From: Polycladidibacter hongkongensis
GTDB lineage: Bacteria > Pseudomonadota > Alphaproteobacteria > Rhizobiales > Stappiaceae
DNA length: 64,000 nucleotides
Reading direction: 5' to 3'
NCBI RefSeq assembly: GCF_001561995.1
Contig: NZ_LLWC01000036.1
Coordinates: forward strand, 310,001-374,000
Made by a program: the position numbers and the translations under genes. This document shows positions 43,356-52,689 of the stretch, piece by piece. How positions within the stretch are numbered: the stretch's first letter is position 1; each line of letters begins with the position of its first letter. The notes under the pieces were generated by a model that was given only the letters and a program-made list of their open reading frames with translations, searched no databases and was not told where the DNA came from.

Positions 43356-44111
43356 CTAGATCCAATCTCCCAATTTTGCCTGAACAATCGCCATGGCGGC
43401 AACAGCTGCTGTATCTGCGCGGAGTACACGCGGCCCCAAAGGGATTGGGCGCACAAAATCTTGTGATAGCAACAAAGCGCGCTCTTCCTGCGAGAAACCG
43501 CCCTCTGGGCCGATGAGAATTGCCAGCGGAACGCCGCGTTCCAGTCCTTTAAGGGCGTCTAACGGATTTTGACCAGCATCACCTTCATCACAGAAAATCA
43601 AGGTGCGGCCCGGTTGTTTTTCCTGCCAACTGCTCACCATATTTTTGAGCGTGTCGGGCTCATCAACCTGCGGAATGTGCAAGACACCACATTGCTCGCA
43701 CGCCTCAAGTGCATTGGCGCGGACTTTGTCCAGCTTTAGGTTGCCGGTAAGCTGGGTGTGTTGGGTCAAGATCGGCTGAAGGCGCCCTGCCCCCATTTCG
43801 ACCGCCTTTTGTGCCATGTAGTCGAGACGCGCCGCTTTGATAGGTGCAAAGAGGTACAGCAAATCCGGGGCGGGGCTTTGCGCTCTGGTCTGTTCATCAA
43901 TAATGATATCGCATGCCTTTCGCCCTGTTGGCTCTATATGCGCCCGCCACTCACCGTCCTTGCCGTTAAACAATAGAAGCTCGTCCCCACCCTGCATCCG
44001 CAGAACGTTGAGCAGGTAGTTGGCCTTGGCCCGATCTGCAGAAAAGCGGAGACCGGCGACGAGTGGGCCCTCGGTGTAGAGGCGCTGCATGCGAAAATCA
44101 TATCTAGGCAT
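43356..44111 (-). CDS. rsmE: 16S rRNA m3U1498 methyltransferase
   Basis: A 251-residue SPOUT methyltransferase that methylates N3 of U1498 in 16S rRNA using S-adenosylmethionine. The N-terminal PUA-like domain (about 8-75) is followed by the knot domain, with [15 protein letters not shown] and the closing [16 protein letters not shown]. The N-terminal seven residues precede an alternative ATG at 44090. Its TAG stop is in frame with the downstream cyclase reading frame. It is divergent from xseA. Confidence 0.95.
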   Translation of the reverse strand: MPRYDFRMQRLYTEGPLVAGLRFSADRAKANYLLNVLRMQGGDELLLFNGKDGEWRAHIEPTGRKACDIIIDEQTRAQSPAPDLLYLFAPIKAARLDYMAQKAVEMGAGRLQPILTQHTQLTGNLKLDKVRANALEACEQCGVLHIPQVDEPDTLKNMVSSWQEKQPGRTLIFCDEGDAGQNPLDALKGLERGVPLAILIGPEGGFSQEERALLLSQDFVRPIPLGPRVLRADTAAVAAMAIVQAKLGDWI

Positions 44112-44267
44112 AGGGTCAATCTACCTTGCTCGGACAAAGGGATAAAGGCTGGAGGCGTGGGTTTTCCGCAGGTTCTGTGCTTGCACGCTTCGCTGGCGCT
44201 TGGCGCTTGTCATCTGCTCGCCTATAGTTTGGTCACAGACCATGGCAAATATGCAGGAGAATGCAAC

Positions 44268-45788
44268 GTGTCGGAAAAAACCAGTGCCGAGGGGTCAAAC
44301 ATTGCAGAGTACTCGGTCTCGGAAATTTCCGGAGCAATCAAACGCACTGTAGAAGACACATTTGACTATGTTCGGGTGCGCGGCGAGCTGGGGCGCGTCT
44401 CAACCCCCGCCTCTGGCCATGTTTATCTGGATTTGAAAGACGACCGCTCTGTGCTGGCCTCGGTTATTTGGCGCGGTAATGCGGCAAAAATGAAGATTAA
44501 GCCCGAACAAGGTCTTGAGGTAATTGCTACCGGCAAAATTACCACGTTCCCTGGGCAGTCCAAATACCAGATGGTGATCGACAGCATGGAGCCTGCCGGC
44601 GCTGGAGCGCTGATGGCTTTGTTGGAAGAGCGCAAGCAACGCCTAGGCGCGGAAGGGCTGTTTGCCCCGGAGTTAAAACAGGGTCTGCCTCGTTTGCCAA
44701 GGGTGATAGGTGTGGTTACCTCGCCAACCGGCGCCGTGATCCGCGATATCTTGCACCGAATTGCGGACCGATTTCCGCTTCATGTTGTGGTATGGCCCGT
44801 GCGGGTGCAAGGGGAGACCTGCGGCGAAGAAGTGGCGCGCGGCATTGATGGCTTTAACGCCTTACCTGCACAGGGAGGCTTTGCCCCCCGTCCCGACGTG
44901 CTGATTGTGGCGCGCGGTGGCGGCAGTCTTGAGGATTTGTGGGGCTTTAATGATGAGGCTGTGGTCCGTGCAGCAGCCCGCAGTCAAATTCCGCTCATTT
45001 CCGCGGTCGGTCACGAAACCGACTGGACATTGTTGGATCTTGTGGCCGATATGCGCGCCCCTACCCCAACGGGCGCTGCAGAATTCGCCGTGCCTGTGCG
45101 TGCGGAGCTAATGGCAGGGCTGGATGACAACGCACGCCGGTTGCGCAGCGGGTTGTCTCGGCTACTCAACGCAAAACGCACCGAGCTGCGTGCGTGTGAA
45201 GCCGCCTTGCCTGCGCCGCGAGATATATTGGCTTTGCCCAGACAACGCTATGACATGATCAGCGAGCGTCTGAGCCAGAGTTTAGGCCGGGCGGTGTCTT
45301 TACCCCGACAGCAGCTTACCTCGCTTGGCGGTCGTTTGGCACCGCAGGTGCTGCAACGGCAATTGGACCGTGACCGGGAGCAACTGCAAACGCGACAGAC
45401 GCGCCTGATGCAAAGCGCATCGAGAGATTTGCGGGATCGGCGCACGCGCTTTAATGGCATATCTCAGTTGCTTGGTTCGCTCTCCTACAAACGCGTGCTG
45501 GAACGTGGCTACGCTATTCTGCGCGATGAGCAGGGCACCGCCTTGCGCAGCGCGCAAGGGGTGGCAGAGGGCACTCGGCTGCAAGCCGATCTGGCCGATG
45601 GCACCTTGTACCTGCAAAAAGCCGTTACCGGCAAAACGCCTGCTGCCTCCCCAGTAGCTCCTCAAAGCGCAACCCCTTCCTTGGACAAGCTTCAGGCGCA
45701 TGTGGAGCAGCGTCTGGAGGTACAAAAGCAAAAGCGCACCAAGAAAAAGACGCCGGTTGATCCTGATGCACAAGGCAGTTTGTTTTAG
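44268..45788 (+). CDS. xseA: Exodeoxyribonuclease VII large subunit
   Basis: A 506-residue subunit of the XseAB single-strand nuclease. The N-terminal OB domain ([30 protein letters not shown]) is followed by the catalytic region [39 protein letters not shown] and [21 protein letters not shown] long coiled coil (about 290-410) comes next. GTG 44268 is the start, with AGGAGA eight bases upstream. The frame is open further upstream to 44157, but without conserved sequence. The last 50 residues are Pro/Ala/Lys-rich. xseB is not adjacent. Confidence 0.95.
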   Translation: MSEKTSAEGSNIAEYSVSEISGAIKRTVEDTFDYVRVRGELGRVSTPASGHVYLDLKDDRSVLASVIWRGNAAKMKIKPEQGLEVIATGKITTFPGQSKYQMVIDSMEPAGAGALMALLEERKQRLGAEGLFAPELKQGLPRLPRVIGVVTSPTGAVIRDILHRIADRFPLHVVVWPVRVQGETCGEEVARGIDGFNALPAQGGFAPRPDVLIVARGGGSLEDLWGFNDEAVVRAAARSQIPLISAVGHETDWTLLDLVADMRAPTPTGAAEFAVPVRAELMAGLDDNARRLRSGLSRLLNAKRTELRACEAALPAPRDILALPRQRYDMISERLSQSLGRAVSLPRQQLTSLGGRLAPQVLQRQLDRDREQLQTRQTRLMQSASRDLRDRRTRFNGISQLLGSLSYKRVLERGYAILRDEQGTALRSAQGVAEGTRLQADLADGTLYLQKAVTGKTPAASPVAPQSATPSLDKLQAHVEQRLEVQKQKRTKKKTPVDPDAQGSLF

Positions 45789-45821
45789 GCCCGCTTACGC
45801 ACCTACAAAAGGACAGAATAG

Positions 45822-46739
45822 ATGAAACTCTTGGTTATTGGCGGCTCCGGTTTCATCGGGTCTGCGCTTATCCCGCAAGCATTGGCGCAAGGACACGAGG
45901 TGGCGGTTCTCAATCGCGGCCATCGCCCAATGGCGGACGTCCGACAGATTGTCGCGGACCGCAGCCAACCGGGGCAAATGCAGGCGGTGGCAGAACCTTT
46001 TGATGCGGTTATTGATCTGTCCGCCTACACCGCGCAGGCCAGCGCAGAAGCACTAAAGGCCTTTGGCAAGTTGACATCACGCTGGATTCACTTGAGCTCA
46101 GCTGCTGTTTATGTCGATGGAGCGACGAGCGCGCCAAGCGAAAGTTGCCCGATCGGCGGTGCTGCTATCTGGGGCAGCTACGGCAGCGATAAAGCAGCGA
46201 TCGACAGCTTCCTTCTTAAAGAAGCAGCAAACAAGAGTGTCATCCTGCGCCCTCCCTATCTGTATGGTCCGAACAACAACATAGAGCGCGAAAGCTTCAT
46301 TTGGACACGCTGCCTTAACAAGTGGAAAATCGCGATCCCCGGCAACAACACGGCAAAAATCCAGTTTTTGCATGTGGACGATCTGGCACAGGCCCTGCTC
46401 TATTTTGCGCAGGAAGGCAAAGACCACTCAGGAGTATTCAATGTTGCTGCGCCAGAAGAAATCGGTTTGCAAGAGTGGGTTGGTTTGCTTGGAGACATCT
46501 GCGGCGCTCCGCCGACGCTGGTGGATGGGGGAGAAGCGTTGCGAGGACAAGCTGCACGCAGCTACTTCCCTTTCCGCGACGCGGATTGCAGAGTTGCGAT
46601 TCAAAAAATATTGCAGCACACGGATTGGCGCCCTCGCTACAGCCTTGAAGATGGCTTCAGGCAAACATTTGCGAGTAAAACGCGGGCGCATTGGCAAGAA
46701 GCCAGTGCTCGCACCGATGTCGAACGGGACTTGCTCTAG
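45822..46739 (+). CDS. NAD-dependent epimerase/dehydratase (extended SDR)
   Basis: A 305-residue Rossmann-fold enzyme. It shows the cofactor loop LLVIGGSGFIGSALI near the N-terminus, VIDLSAYT, the active-site serine region HLSSAAVYV, and the Y-x3-K pair in YGSDKAAID. The usual residue pattern for nucleotide-sugar substrate binding follows (LRPPYLYGPNNN). The substrate is unknown; atypical SDRs of this type act on sugar nucleotides or quinones. It begins 33 bp after xseA and may be co-transcribed. A GC-rich hairpin lies after the stop. Confidence 0.88.
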   Translation: MKLLVIGGSGFIGSALIPQALAQGHEVAVLNRGHRPMADVRQIVADRSQPGQMQAVAEPFDAVIDLSAYTAQASAEALKAFGKLTSRWIHLSSAAVYVDGATSAPSESCPIGGAAIWGSYGSDKAAIDSFLLKEAANKSVILRPPYLYGPNNNIERESFIWTRCLNKWKIAIPGNNTAKIQFLHVDDLAQALLYFAQEGKDHSGVFNVAAPEEIGLQEWVGLLGDICGAPPTLVDGGEALRGQAARSYFPFRDADCRVAIQKILQHTDWRPRYSLEDGFRQTFASKTRAHWQEASARTDVERDLL

Positions 46740-46773
46740 TATCTATTTAAAAGCACAGCACTCGGCATAATGG

Positions 46774-46795
46774 CGGCGGGGCCACAGCCCCGCCG
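46774..46795. terminator. GC-rich hairpin between SDR and TRAP genes
   Basis: CGGCGGGGC (46774-46782) pairs with GCCCCGCCG (46787-46795), loop CACA. It lies between convergent genes and has no T-run, so it is probably a weak bidirectional terminator. Confidence 0.5.
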
Positions 46796-46808
46796 TCCGC
46801 TTGCTTGC

Positions 46809-48176
46809 TTAGATTAACGATGGTAGCCACGTAATAATGGCGGGGAAAGCCACCAATACCGCCACTGTAAGCACATCGGCCACAAAGAACGGCGTGCAGC
46901 CACGGAAGACGTCTTGCACCGGAATATCCGGGCTCACGCCGGAGACCACAAAACAGTTTAGGCCAATGGGCGGGGTGATCAGGCAGAGCTCCGCCATTTT
47001 CACCACGATAATACCAAACCAGATGGCGCAGGCCGCACCGGACATGCCGAGCACACTATCTACCGCGCTCACGTCCAAGCCACCGTTTAGCGCCATGATC
47101 GCCGGAAACACGACGGGCAAGGTCAGCACCAGCATACCAATGGCATCCATAAACATGCCAAGCACCGCATAGGCCAGCAGGATCATAACGATAATCATCA
47201 TTGGCGGATAATCGAGCGAGGTGATGAAACCTTTGAATGCCTCTGGCAGGCCTGCATAGCCCAAAAAGCGCACATATACGAGCACGCCCCAAATGAGCGT
47301 GAAAATCATCACTGTGAGCTTGGCGGTTTCATGAAGGGCCTGAAAGAGTTGCTTCAAGCGCATGCCCTTGGCAAATGCCGTAATAAGCACCACAAATGCA
47401 CCAAGTGACCCCGCTTCGGTGGGGGTTGCGAACCCGTAGTATAGGCTTGAAAAGATAATCAGGATCACGCCGATGATTGGCAGGGTTCCAGGTACGGATT
47501 TAAACCGCTCCGCCCAGCTGAAACCACCGATAGAGGGGGCGCCGCCCTGCCATTTGGCCATGAACATGATGATCCCCACATAGATCAGCACTGAAACCAC
47601 GCCGGGTAGAAAGCCTGCCATCAGCAATTTGCCAACGGATTCTTCCACCAAGATCGCGTAAATCACCAGAATTGCCGAGGGCGGGATAAGCGAGGCAAGC
47701 GTGCCACCGGCGGCGACCACTGCCGCAGCCAAGCGCTTGGAATAGCCTTGCTCCAGCATTTCAGGGATAGCAACACGTGCAAACACCGCGGAGGTTGCTG
47801 TGGATGCGCCAGAGACAGCGGCAAAACCCGCCGTGGCAAACACCGTGCCGATCGCCATGCCACCGGGCAACCAGCCCAGCCATTTTTTCGAGGCATCAAA
47901 CAATTGCTTGGTTAGGCCAGCGTAATAGGCCAGATAACCAATCAAAATAAATGTTGGCAGCACCGAAAGGGCGTAGGTAACAGATTTAGAATGCGGGATG
48001 GTGCCTGCCATTTTGATGGCCGTGAAAGCGCCGCGCTCAAAGCCCATGCGCATGGCAAAAATAGCAGTCATGCCGACAAGGCCGGTAAAAGCCGCCGCAA
48101 AGGCAACACGTACACCCAGCACAACAAGGACAAGCAGTAGCCCTGTCATGAGAAGGCCGATATCAAACGATGTCAT
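46809..48176 (-). CDS. dctM: TRAP transporter large permease DctM
   Basis: A 455-residue inner-membrane subunit of a TRAP transporter, the ion-coupled large permease with about 12 helices. Family signs are VLPTFILIGYLAYYAGLTKQ, the ASLIPPSAILVIYAILVEESVGKL segment in two stretches, PTEAGSLGAFVV, and the C-terminal VKMAELCLITPPIGLNCFVV. The substrate class (C4-dicarboxylate, sugar acid or amino acid) cannot be assigned. It follows dctQ by 3 bp. Confidence 0.93.
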   Translation of the reverse strand: MTSFDIGLLMTGLLLVLVVLGVRVAFAAAFTGLVGMTAIFAMRMGFERGAFTAIKMAGTIPHSKSVTYALSVLPTFILIGYLAYYAGLTKQLFDASKKWLGWLPGGMAIGTVFATAGFAAVSGASTATSAVFARVAIPEMLEQGYSKRLAAAVVAAGGTLASLIPPSAILVIYAILVEESVGKLLMAGFLPGVVSVLIYVGIIMFMAKWQGGAPSIGGFSWAERFKSVPGTLPIIGVILIIFSSLYYGFATPTEAGSLGAFVVLITAFAKGMRLKQLFQALHETAKLTVMIFTLIWGVLVYVRFLGYAGLPEAFKGFITSLDYPPMMIIVMILLAYAVLGMFMDAIGMLVLTLPVVFPAIMALNGGLDVSAVDSVLGMSGAACAIWFGIIVVKMAELCLITPPIGLNCFVVSGVSPDIPVQDVFRGCTPFFVADVLTVAVLVAFPAIITWLPSLI

Positions 48177-48179
48177 AGC

Positions 48180-48866
48180 TTAGGCCTCTTGTTTTTGTTG
48201 TGCTGCTGATTGGTGAGGCTCCGGCTGGGCTGAGTGCAGGTGCATATCTGTTTGTAAGAAGGCATCTTCAATTTCAGCTGCAGCATGTTCTGCGGCGTTT
48301 TGTGTGTGTGGCAGATCGCCGATCGGGCGCGAGGGATCAAGAACCAGCTTACAATAGGCTACCATTTGCAGAGCCAAGCGCAGCCACAGAATGGAGAGTG
48401 CAAAGGGCACCAACACTTTTGAGGGCCATGTCGGTATGGAAATATCGATGGTGCTGTCGCCAAACTCCCAAGCTCGCTCAAAGTGGAAATAGCTGCCGTA
48501 AATAAGCGCGCTCACCACGATCAGAATTATCAGCACGCCAAACACTTCTGCCAGCCACAACACGCGCCCTTTTAAGGTGCCTAATACCAACTCCATGCGA
48601 ATATGGCCACCAAGGCGCTGGCAAAACGCCACGCCGAGAAAAGCAAAGACCGCCATGGCTTGCTCGGTAATGTCGATAAAACCCGGGACTGGCGCGTTGA
48701 AAAGATTGCGCCCAACCACTTGCGCTACAGCCAGCAACATCAACAAGAGAATGCTGGTTGCCGCAATGAGGTTGAGCAGGTTTTCGGCTAATGTCACCGC
48801 CCGATCTACTAGTGATGCCGGCGGGGCGCTGCTCGTTTGCGGAGCATCCAGTTGAGGTGTTGCCAT
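48180..48866 (-). CDS. dctQ: TRAP transporter small permease DctQ
   Basis: A 228-residue four-helix membrane subunit of the TRAP system. It includes the conserved VGRNLFNAPVPGFIDITEQ and FLGVAFCQRLGGHIRMELVL, then ALSILWLRLALQMV. It has a C-terminal cytoplasmic tail of about 55 residues rich in Ala, Glu, His and Gln that is longer than usual. It lies between dctP (158 bp upstream, with a hairpin in between) and dctM. Confidence 0.92.
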   Translation of the reverse strand: MATPQLDAPQTSSAPPASLVDRAVTLAENLLNLIAATSILLLMLLAVAQVVGRNLFNAPVPGFIDITEQAMAVFAFLGVAFCQRLGGHIRMELVLGTLKGRVLWLAEVFGVLIILIVVSALIYGSYFHFERAWEFGDSTIDISIPTWPSKVLVPFALSILWLRLALQMVAYCKLVLDPSRPIGDLPHTQNAAEHAAAEIEDAFLQTDMHLHSAQPEPHQSAAQQKQEA

Positions 48867-48970
48867 GGTTGCCTTTTGGATTGAGAACTAGGGCTACTGC
48901 GATCAATGCTGAAGCAAAGCTAGAACGACAAACACCGCTGCAAAGCTCGTTTGCGGCAGCGGCGCTGGTA

Positions 48971-49000
48971 CCCTGCACAAGCTTCGTGACTTGTGCAGGG
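48971..49000 (-). promoter_or_regulatory. Intercistronic hairpin between dctP and dctQ
   Basis: CCCTGCACAAG (48971-48981) pairs perfectly with CTTGTGCAGGG (48990-49000), an 11-bp stem without T-run. Typical position for setting binding-protein excess over permease by processing or partial termination. Confidence 0.55.
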
Positions 49001-49024
49001 GAAACTGTTCAAACTTGCCTAGCC

Positions 49025-50038
49025 TTACTTCGCCATGGTGCTTTGCACGAGCTCCAGCAGTTCCTTGGCTGGTATACCCTTGCCGTCCATTTCTACAATC
49101 CAAGCATCCCAAAGAGGCTTGCCTGCTTTTTCCTTAAAGGCTGCCAACTCTTCATCGGAATAGCTGATCTGCTTCACACCTTGTGCTTCCAGCTCAGGAT
49201 AGAATTTGTCATAGACCGCTGCATAGGTCGCCAAATAGTGATCAATCGCCGGATCAACACTGTCCATCAGCGCTTTTTTATGAGCGTCCGGGAGCAGGTC
49301 ATAGGCATCTTTATTGACCACGACCGGGCAATTCACAGTGCCGGGGTTTAAGTTGGTGGTCCACCAGCTACCCGCCTCGATGGTTTTGAACGCAAGGTGC
49401 GCGTGCGGTGCAAAGGCGATTGCCTGCACGGTGCCGCTATCCAGTGCTTGGAAGGCCTCGGCAGCGGTAACAGATGTTGGCACTGCGCCAACAGTTTTCA
49501 TGGCAGAGCCGATCCCACCCAACGCACGCACGCGCATGCCCTCAAAATCGGCAACTGTTTGCGGTGCATCACCTTTTCCAAGGAAGTTGTATTGCGGCAT
49601 TGGAGAGGACATCAACGGCATGGCATTCCAGCGCGCCAGATCCTTCTGCACCGCCGGGTGCGCATAAAGTGCTTTGTCGACCTTCACCTGCGTTTCTAGA
49701 TCTGGCACGCCCAAGAACGGCAACTCGGTTACAGAAAGGCTCGGGTTTTTGTCTGGATGGTAGGAGGCGCAGAACTGGGCAATCTCAAAGGCGCCGAGGG
49801 AAATGCCATCGAGGTTTTCGCGGGATTTAGAGAGTGCGCCGCCGTAGTGCAGCTTGATTTCAAAATCACCATTGGTGCGGGCCGCAACTTCTTCGGCGAG
49901 CTTTTCAACGTGTTCGGTAAAGGCGCGGCGTTTCCCCCACAGTGAAACGTTCCAAATTGTGGTAGCTGCGAGCGCCTCTGCGCCAAGTCCTGCGGTAAAG
50001 ACGAGCGCGAGGGCCGTGCCCATTGCCTTATGTTTCAT
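49025..50038 (-). CDS. dctP: TRAP transporter substrate-binding protein DctP
   Basis: A 337-residue periplasmic binding protein. The signal peptide is MKHKAMGTALALVFTAGLG, then EALA before ATTIWNVS. The ligand-contact arginine region is FEGMRVRALGGIGSAMK, followed by SVTAAEAFQALDSGTVQAI. Location and order dctP-dctQ-dctM define a complete TRAP system. ATG 50038 has GGGAGGA upstream at normal spacing. A TetR gene lies upstream on the same strand and could regulate it. The ligand is unknown. Confidence 0.92.
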   Translation of the reverse strand: MKHKAMGTALALVFTAGLGAEALAATTIWNVSLWGKRRAFTEHVEKLAEEVAARTNGDFEIKLHYGGALSKSRENLDGISLGAFEIAQFCASYHPDKNPSLSVTELPFLGVPDLETQVKVDKALYAHPAVQKDLARWNAMPLMSSPMPQYNFLGKGDAPQTVADFEGMRVRALGGIGSAMKTVGAVPTSVTAAEAFQALDSGTVQAIAFAPHAHLAFKTIEAGSWWTTNLNPGTVNCPVVVNKDAYDLLPDAHKKALMDSVDPAIDHYLATYAAVYDKFYPELEAQGVKQISYSDEELAAFKEKAGKPLWDAWIVEMDGKGIPAKELLELVQSTMAK

Positions 50039-50226
50039 TGATGCGTTCCTCCCAAAAACTGCTTTATGGCGCGCCGCAATGGCCAAACAGCTGCGCCGTA
50101 GTAGTACTTATAGAAGGATAGACGCGTTGCGCGACCAAAGTGAAGAGGGAAAGCCACACACTAGACGAAAGTCGAAGTAAAAACCTTCTGCTTTTCAAGC
50201 ATTTGCGGCAGGATACTGAAAAATAT

Positions 50227-50826
50227 CTAGTGTGTTAGAATGTTCACTAGTGACATAAGCGGTTGCCGCATTTGCGCCGGCTCTGACTTGATGTGCAGTA
50301 AGCCAAGGTATGCCGCGTAAAACAATTGGGCCGCGTCGCCCGCCTTCCCAACTTCTGGGTTAAAGCAGTTGCTAAAATGCTCTTCTAAAAAGGAAAGTCT
50401 TGCGGCATCAACCTGCTGTAATCGCTCGGTAACCACAGGGTCAAACCGTGCCCAATCGCGCAGGGCCGGTTCTGATCTGATACCGCCATACTCGTGCAAG
50501 GGGTAATTCGCTATAATATCGACAAGCATCACGAGCCCTGCATTTGGAGGTTGTTTGGGCAGCTCGTTTACTTCTTGTACCACGGCATCCAAAGAACGCG
50601 CTTCCCAATGATTGAGCATTGCATCTCTTAGCGCGTCTGCATTGGAAAAATGCCAATAGAACGAGCCCTTGGTTGCGCCGATTGACCTTGCCAACGCTTC
50701 GATCTTTACTGCCGAAGGACCTTTTGCACTTAGTGATTTAAACGCGTGTTTGATCCAGTCTTGCGCTGTCAGGCGCGGGCCGCGCTTGCGTTTTTCACCA
50801 TGCTTGCAATTCGTCGCTTCGTCCAT
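50227..50826 (-). CDS. TetR family regulator
   Basis: A 199-residue TetR regulator. The N-terminal DNA-binding region has LTAQDWIKHAFKSLSAKGPS and IEALARSIGATKGSFYWHFS. The C-terminal ligand domain (about 75-199) is not specific. It is divergent from a small membrane protein gene; the 200-bp gap holds the short dyad ATACGC-AA-GCGTAT. The TRAP genes are downstream on the same strand, so either neighbour may be the target. Confidence 0.9.
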   Translation of the reverse strand: MDEATNCKHGEKRKRGPRLTAQDWIKHAFKSLSAKGPSAVKIEALARSIGATKGSFYWHFSNADALRDAMLNHWEARSLDAVVQEVNELPKQPPNAGLVMLVDIIANYPLHEYGGIRSEPALRDWARFDPVVTERLQQVDAARLSFLEEHFSNCFNPEVGKAGDAAQLFYAAYLGLLHIKSEPAQMRQPLMSLVNILTH

Positions 50827-50950
50827 TGGAAGACCTCTGCGGTTTCTTTTGTGCTTTTTATTTCAACATACTTAAATTGTAATAAATGCACAAATCATAT
50901 CGAAAATGCTGTTTCCAAATACGGGTGTAGGGTGGCACGGACACATCAAC

Positions 50951-50964
50951 ATACGCAAGCGTAT
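50951..50964. promoter_or_regulatory. Short palindrome, possible TetR operator
   Basis: ATACGC-AA-GCGTAT between the divergent TetR and membrane-protein genes. The arms are perfect, six bases each, with a two-base centre. Binding by the TetR protein is inferred from position. Confidence 0.4.
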
Positions 50965-51026
50965 TGTAAGCGCTCTCATTTCATGCAATAGTTGTAGGCA
51001 GGTTTTCTCGTTATATGGAGAATGGA

Positions 51027-51467
51027 ATGAACATACCGATGATCATTGCCGCTTTCATCTTGATTGCGACCGCACTAATCCACGCTCTGGCTGGTGGGCA
51101 GGAGTATTTGATACCGATGATGGATGCCAGCATCTCTGTTGATAATGAAGCCGAGCAGAAAGCCCTTTACGCTGTTGTTTGGCATGCAATTACAGCACTT
51201 TTTTCCGTTGGTGGAGTGGCCTTGCTTATCGCTTGCTATGCACGCAGTGGAGTGCGTGCAATTGCATGGCTTTACACAGCTCAGCTATTTTGCTTCTCCA
51301 GCCTGTTCCTCTGGCAAGGCTATACTTGGCTAGGTGAGGTTTACAGTTTGCCGCAATGGGCTTTGTTCGGGCTTAACCTGCTGTTCCTCTTGTGGGGGAT
51401 CAGGCAGGAGCGCCCCAACCGCAACCGAACGACCTCCTCTGCCAGTTCCGCGGTGGCAAACCCTTAA
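51027..51467 (+). CDS. Small four-helix membrane protein
   Basis: A 146-residue inner-membrane protein with four hydrophobic helices (about 2-20, 50-70, 78-98, 105-125). The first helix bears ATALIHALAGGQEYLIP, with His and Glu, and the second AVVWHAITALFSVGG, with His. The tail is hydrophilic (NRNRTTSSASS). ATG 51027 is preferred, with GGAG at 51018-51021; ATG 51015 would overlap that site. The family was not recognised. Divergence from a TetR regulator suggests a regulated pair. Confidence 0.7.
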   Translation: MNIPMIIAAFILIATALIHALAGGQEYLIPMMDASISVDNEAEQKALYAVVWHAITALFSVGGVALLIACYARSGVRAIAWLYTAQLFCFSSLFLWQGYTWLGEVYSLPQWALFGLNLLFLLWGIRQERPNRNRTTSSASSAVANP

Positions 51468-51574
51468 TAGCCGCGCGGTTGCCCCGATGAGTTCTGCGCA
51501 CACGCTCAGAACTCATACCTTAGTATTATTTAAATTTACTTATATTTTTCAATAGATTATCTTGATAGATCTGG

Positions 51575-51588
51575 TTGATATTTATCAA
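51575..51588. promoter_or_regulatory. FNR box upstream of universal stress gene
   Basis: TTGAT-ATTT-ATCAA is an exact match to the FNR/FnrL consensus TTGAT-N4-ATCAA, located 126 bp upstream of the Usp gene. The regulator binding it (an FNR with a cysteine cluster) is not in the window. Confidence 0.8.
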
Positions 51589-51713
51589 TGCCATGCAAAA
51601 GCATATAGCCTAGAAGAATTCTAGGAGCTCAAGATTGGGCTGTTTCTTCTATATCTATTAGAGAGTGGAGTAACCACTCCGCCTAAACACTGCATAAGCA
51701 TGGAGCAGTTTTC

Positions 51714-52544
51714 ATGGCCATCAAAGACATTGTAACCCTCCTCGATCTCAACGGCGAACAACCTGCGGCACAAGTTGCTATCGAGTTCGCTCGCCAAATC
51801 GAAGCACATGTAACCGGCGTTTCTCTTGTGCTGGAGCCGATTGTACCGGGCTTTATCGCTGCCCCGATGCCGGCGGATTACCTGCAAATGGCGCATAAAC
51901 AAGCTGTGGACGCTGCAAGCACCGCCTCTGGCGCATTTGATCGCTTGGTCGAACTTGCCGGAGTTAATGGAGAGAGCCGCCAAGAAACAGTTATTACAGG
52001 CGGTTCTTTAGAGCCAATTCTTCAACAAGCACGCATGACTGATGTTGTAGTGGTTGGGCAGGACAACCCAGAGCAACCAGAGCCAATGCGCGAAGTTGTT
52101 ATTGAATCGCTGCTGTTTGAGTCCGGCGTTCCGACTTTGCTGGTGCCTTACATCTCGCAGGGCAAGTTTTCCTGCAAAAACGTTGTTGTTGCATGGGATG
52201 GCAGCCCGACAGCCGCACGTGCCGTACATGCCGCTTTGCCAATCCTAGAGATGGCAGAGAAGGTCACCATTGTTATCGTGAACAAGGGCAAGCCTGTTGA
52301 TGGTGAGCCGGGTGCAGATCTGGCAACCTATCTTGCGCGGCATAACCTTAAAGTTACGGTTGATGTGATCACCAAACCTCCGGTTTCTGTCGCTGACAGT
52401 TTGCTAAACTATGTTTCGGAAAACGATGTCGACATGCTGGTTATGGGCGGGTATGGCCACAGCCGGATGCGTGAGTACATTATCGGCGGGGCTACACGGG
52501 ACATTTTGTCCAGCATGACCGTTCCAGTTCTCATGGCGCATTAG
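51714..52544 (+). CDS. Universal stress protein (tandem UspA)
   Basis: A 276-residue protein with two UspA domains (about 1-145 and 150-276). The second carries the ATP-binding pattern VMGGYGHSRMREYIIGGATR and a closing STVPVLMAH-like end (SSMTVPVLMAH). The first lacks the G-x2-G-x9-G pattern (VVGQDNPEQ region), so it probably does not bind nucleotide. Tandem Usps help survival in low oxygen or starvation. A perfect FNR box upstream predicts induction in low oxygen. It is followed 145 bp on by a Pat-like gene; a hairpin lies between. Confidence 0.92.
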   Translation: MAIKDIVTLLDLNGEQPAAQVAIEFARQIEAHVTGVSLVLEPIVPGFIAAPMPADYLQMAHKQAVDAASTASGAFDRLVELAGVNGESRQETVITGGSLEPILQQARMTDVVVVGQDNPEQPEPMREVVIESLLFESGVPTLLVPYISQGKFSCKNVVVAWDGSPTAARAVHAALPILEMAEKVTIVIVNKGKPVDGEPGADLATYLARHNLKVTVDVITKPPVSVADSLLNYVSENDVDMLVMGGYGHSRMREYIIGGATRDILSSMTVPVLMAH

Positions 52545-52559
52545 GGCCAGAGAAAGCTA

Positions 52560-52588
52560 AAGCGCTGCCGCGGCACATGGCAGCGCTT
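52560..52588 (+). terminator. Hairpin after universal stress gene
   Basis: AAGCGCTGCC (52560-52569) pairs with GGCAGCGCTT (52579-52588). It has no T-run, so termination would be partial. Confidence 0.45.
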
Positions 52589-52689
52589 GGCGCATATCAA
52601 GGCACATTAAAGCAAGAACTGTTATAACGGCATGGTAAGATATCAACCATGTCGTTTTTTATTGGCAGTAACATCAGGCGGGCACCACG

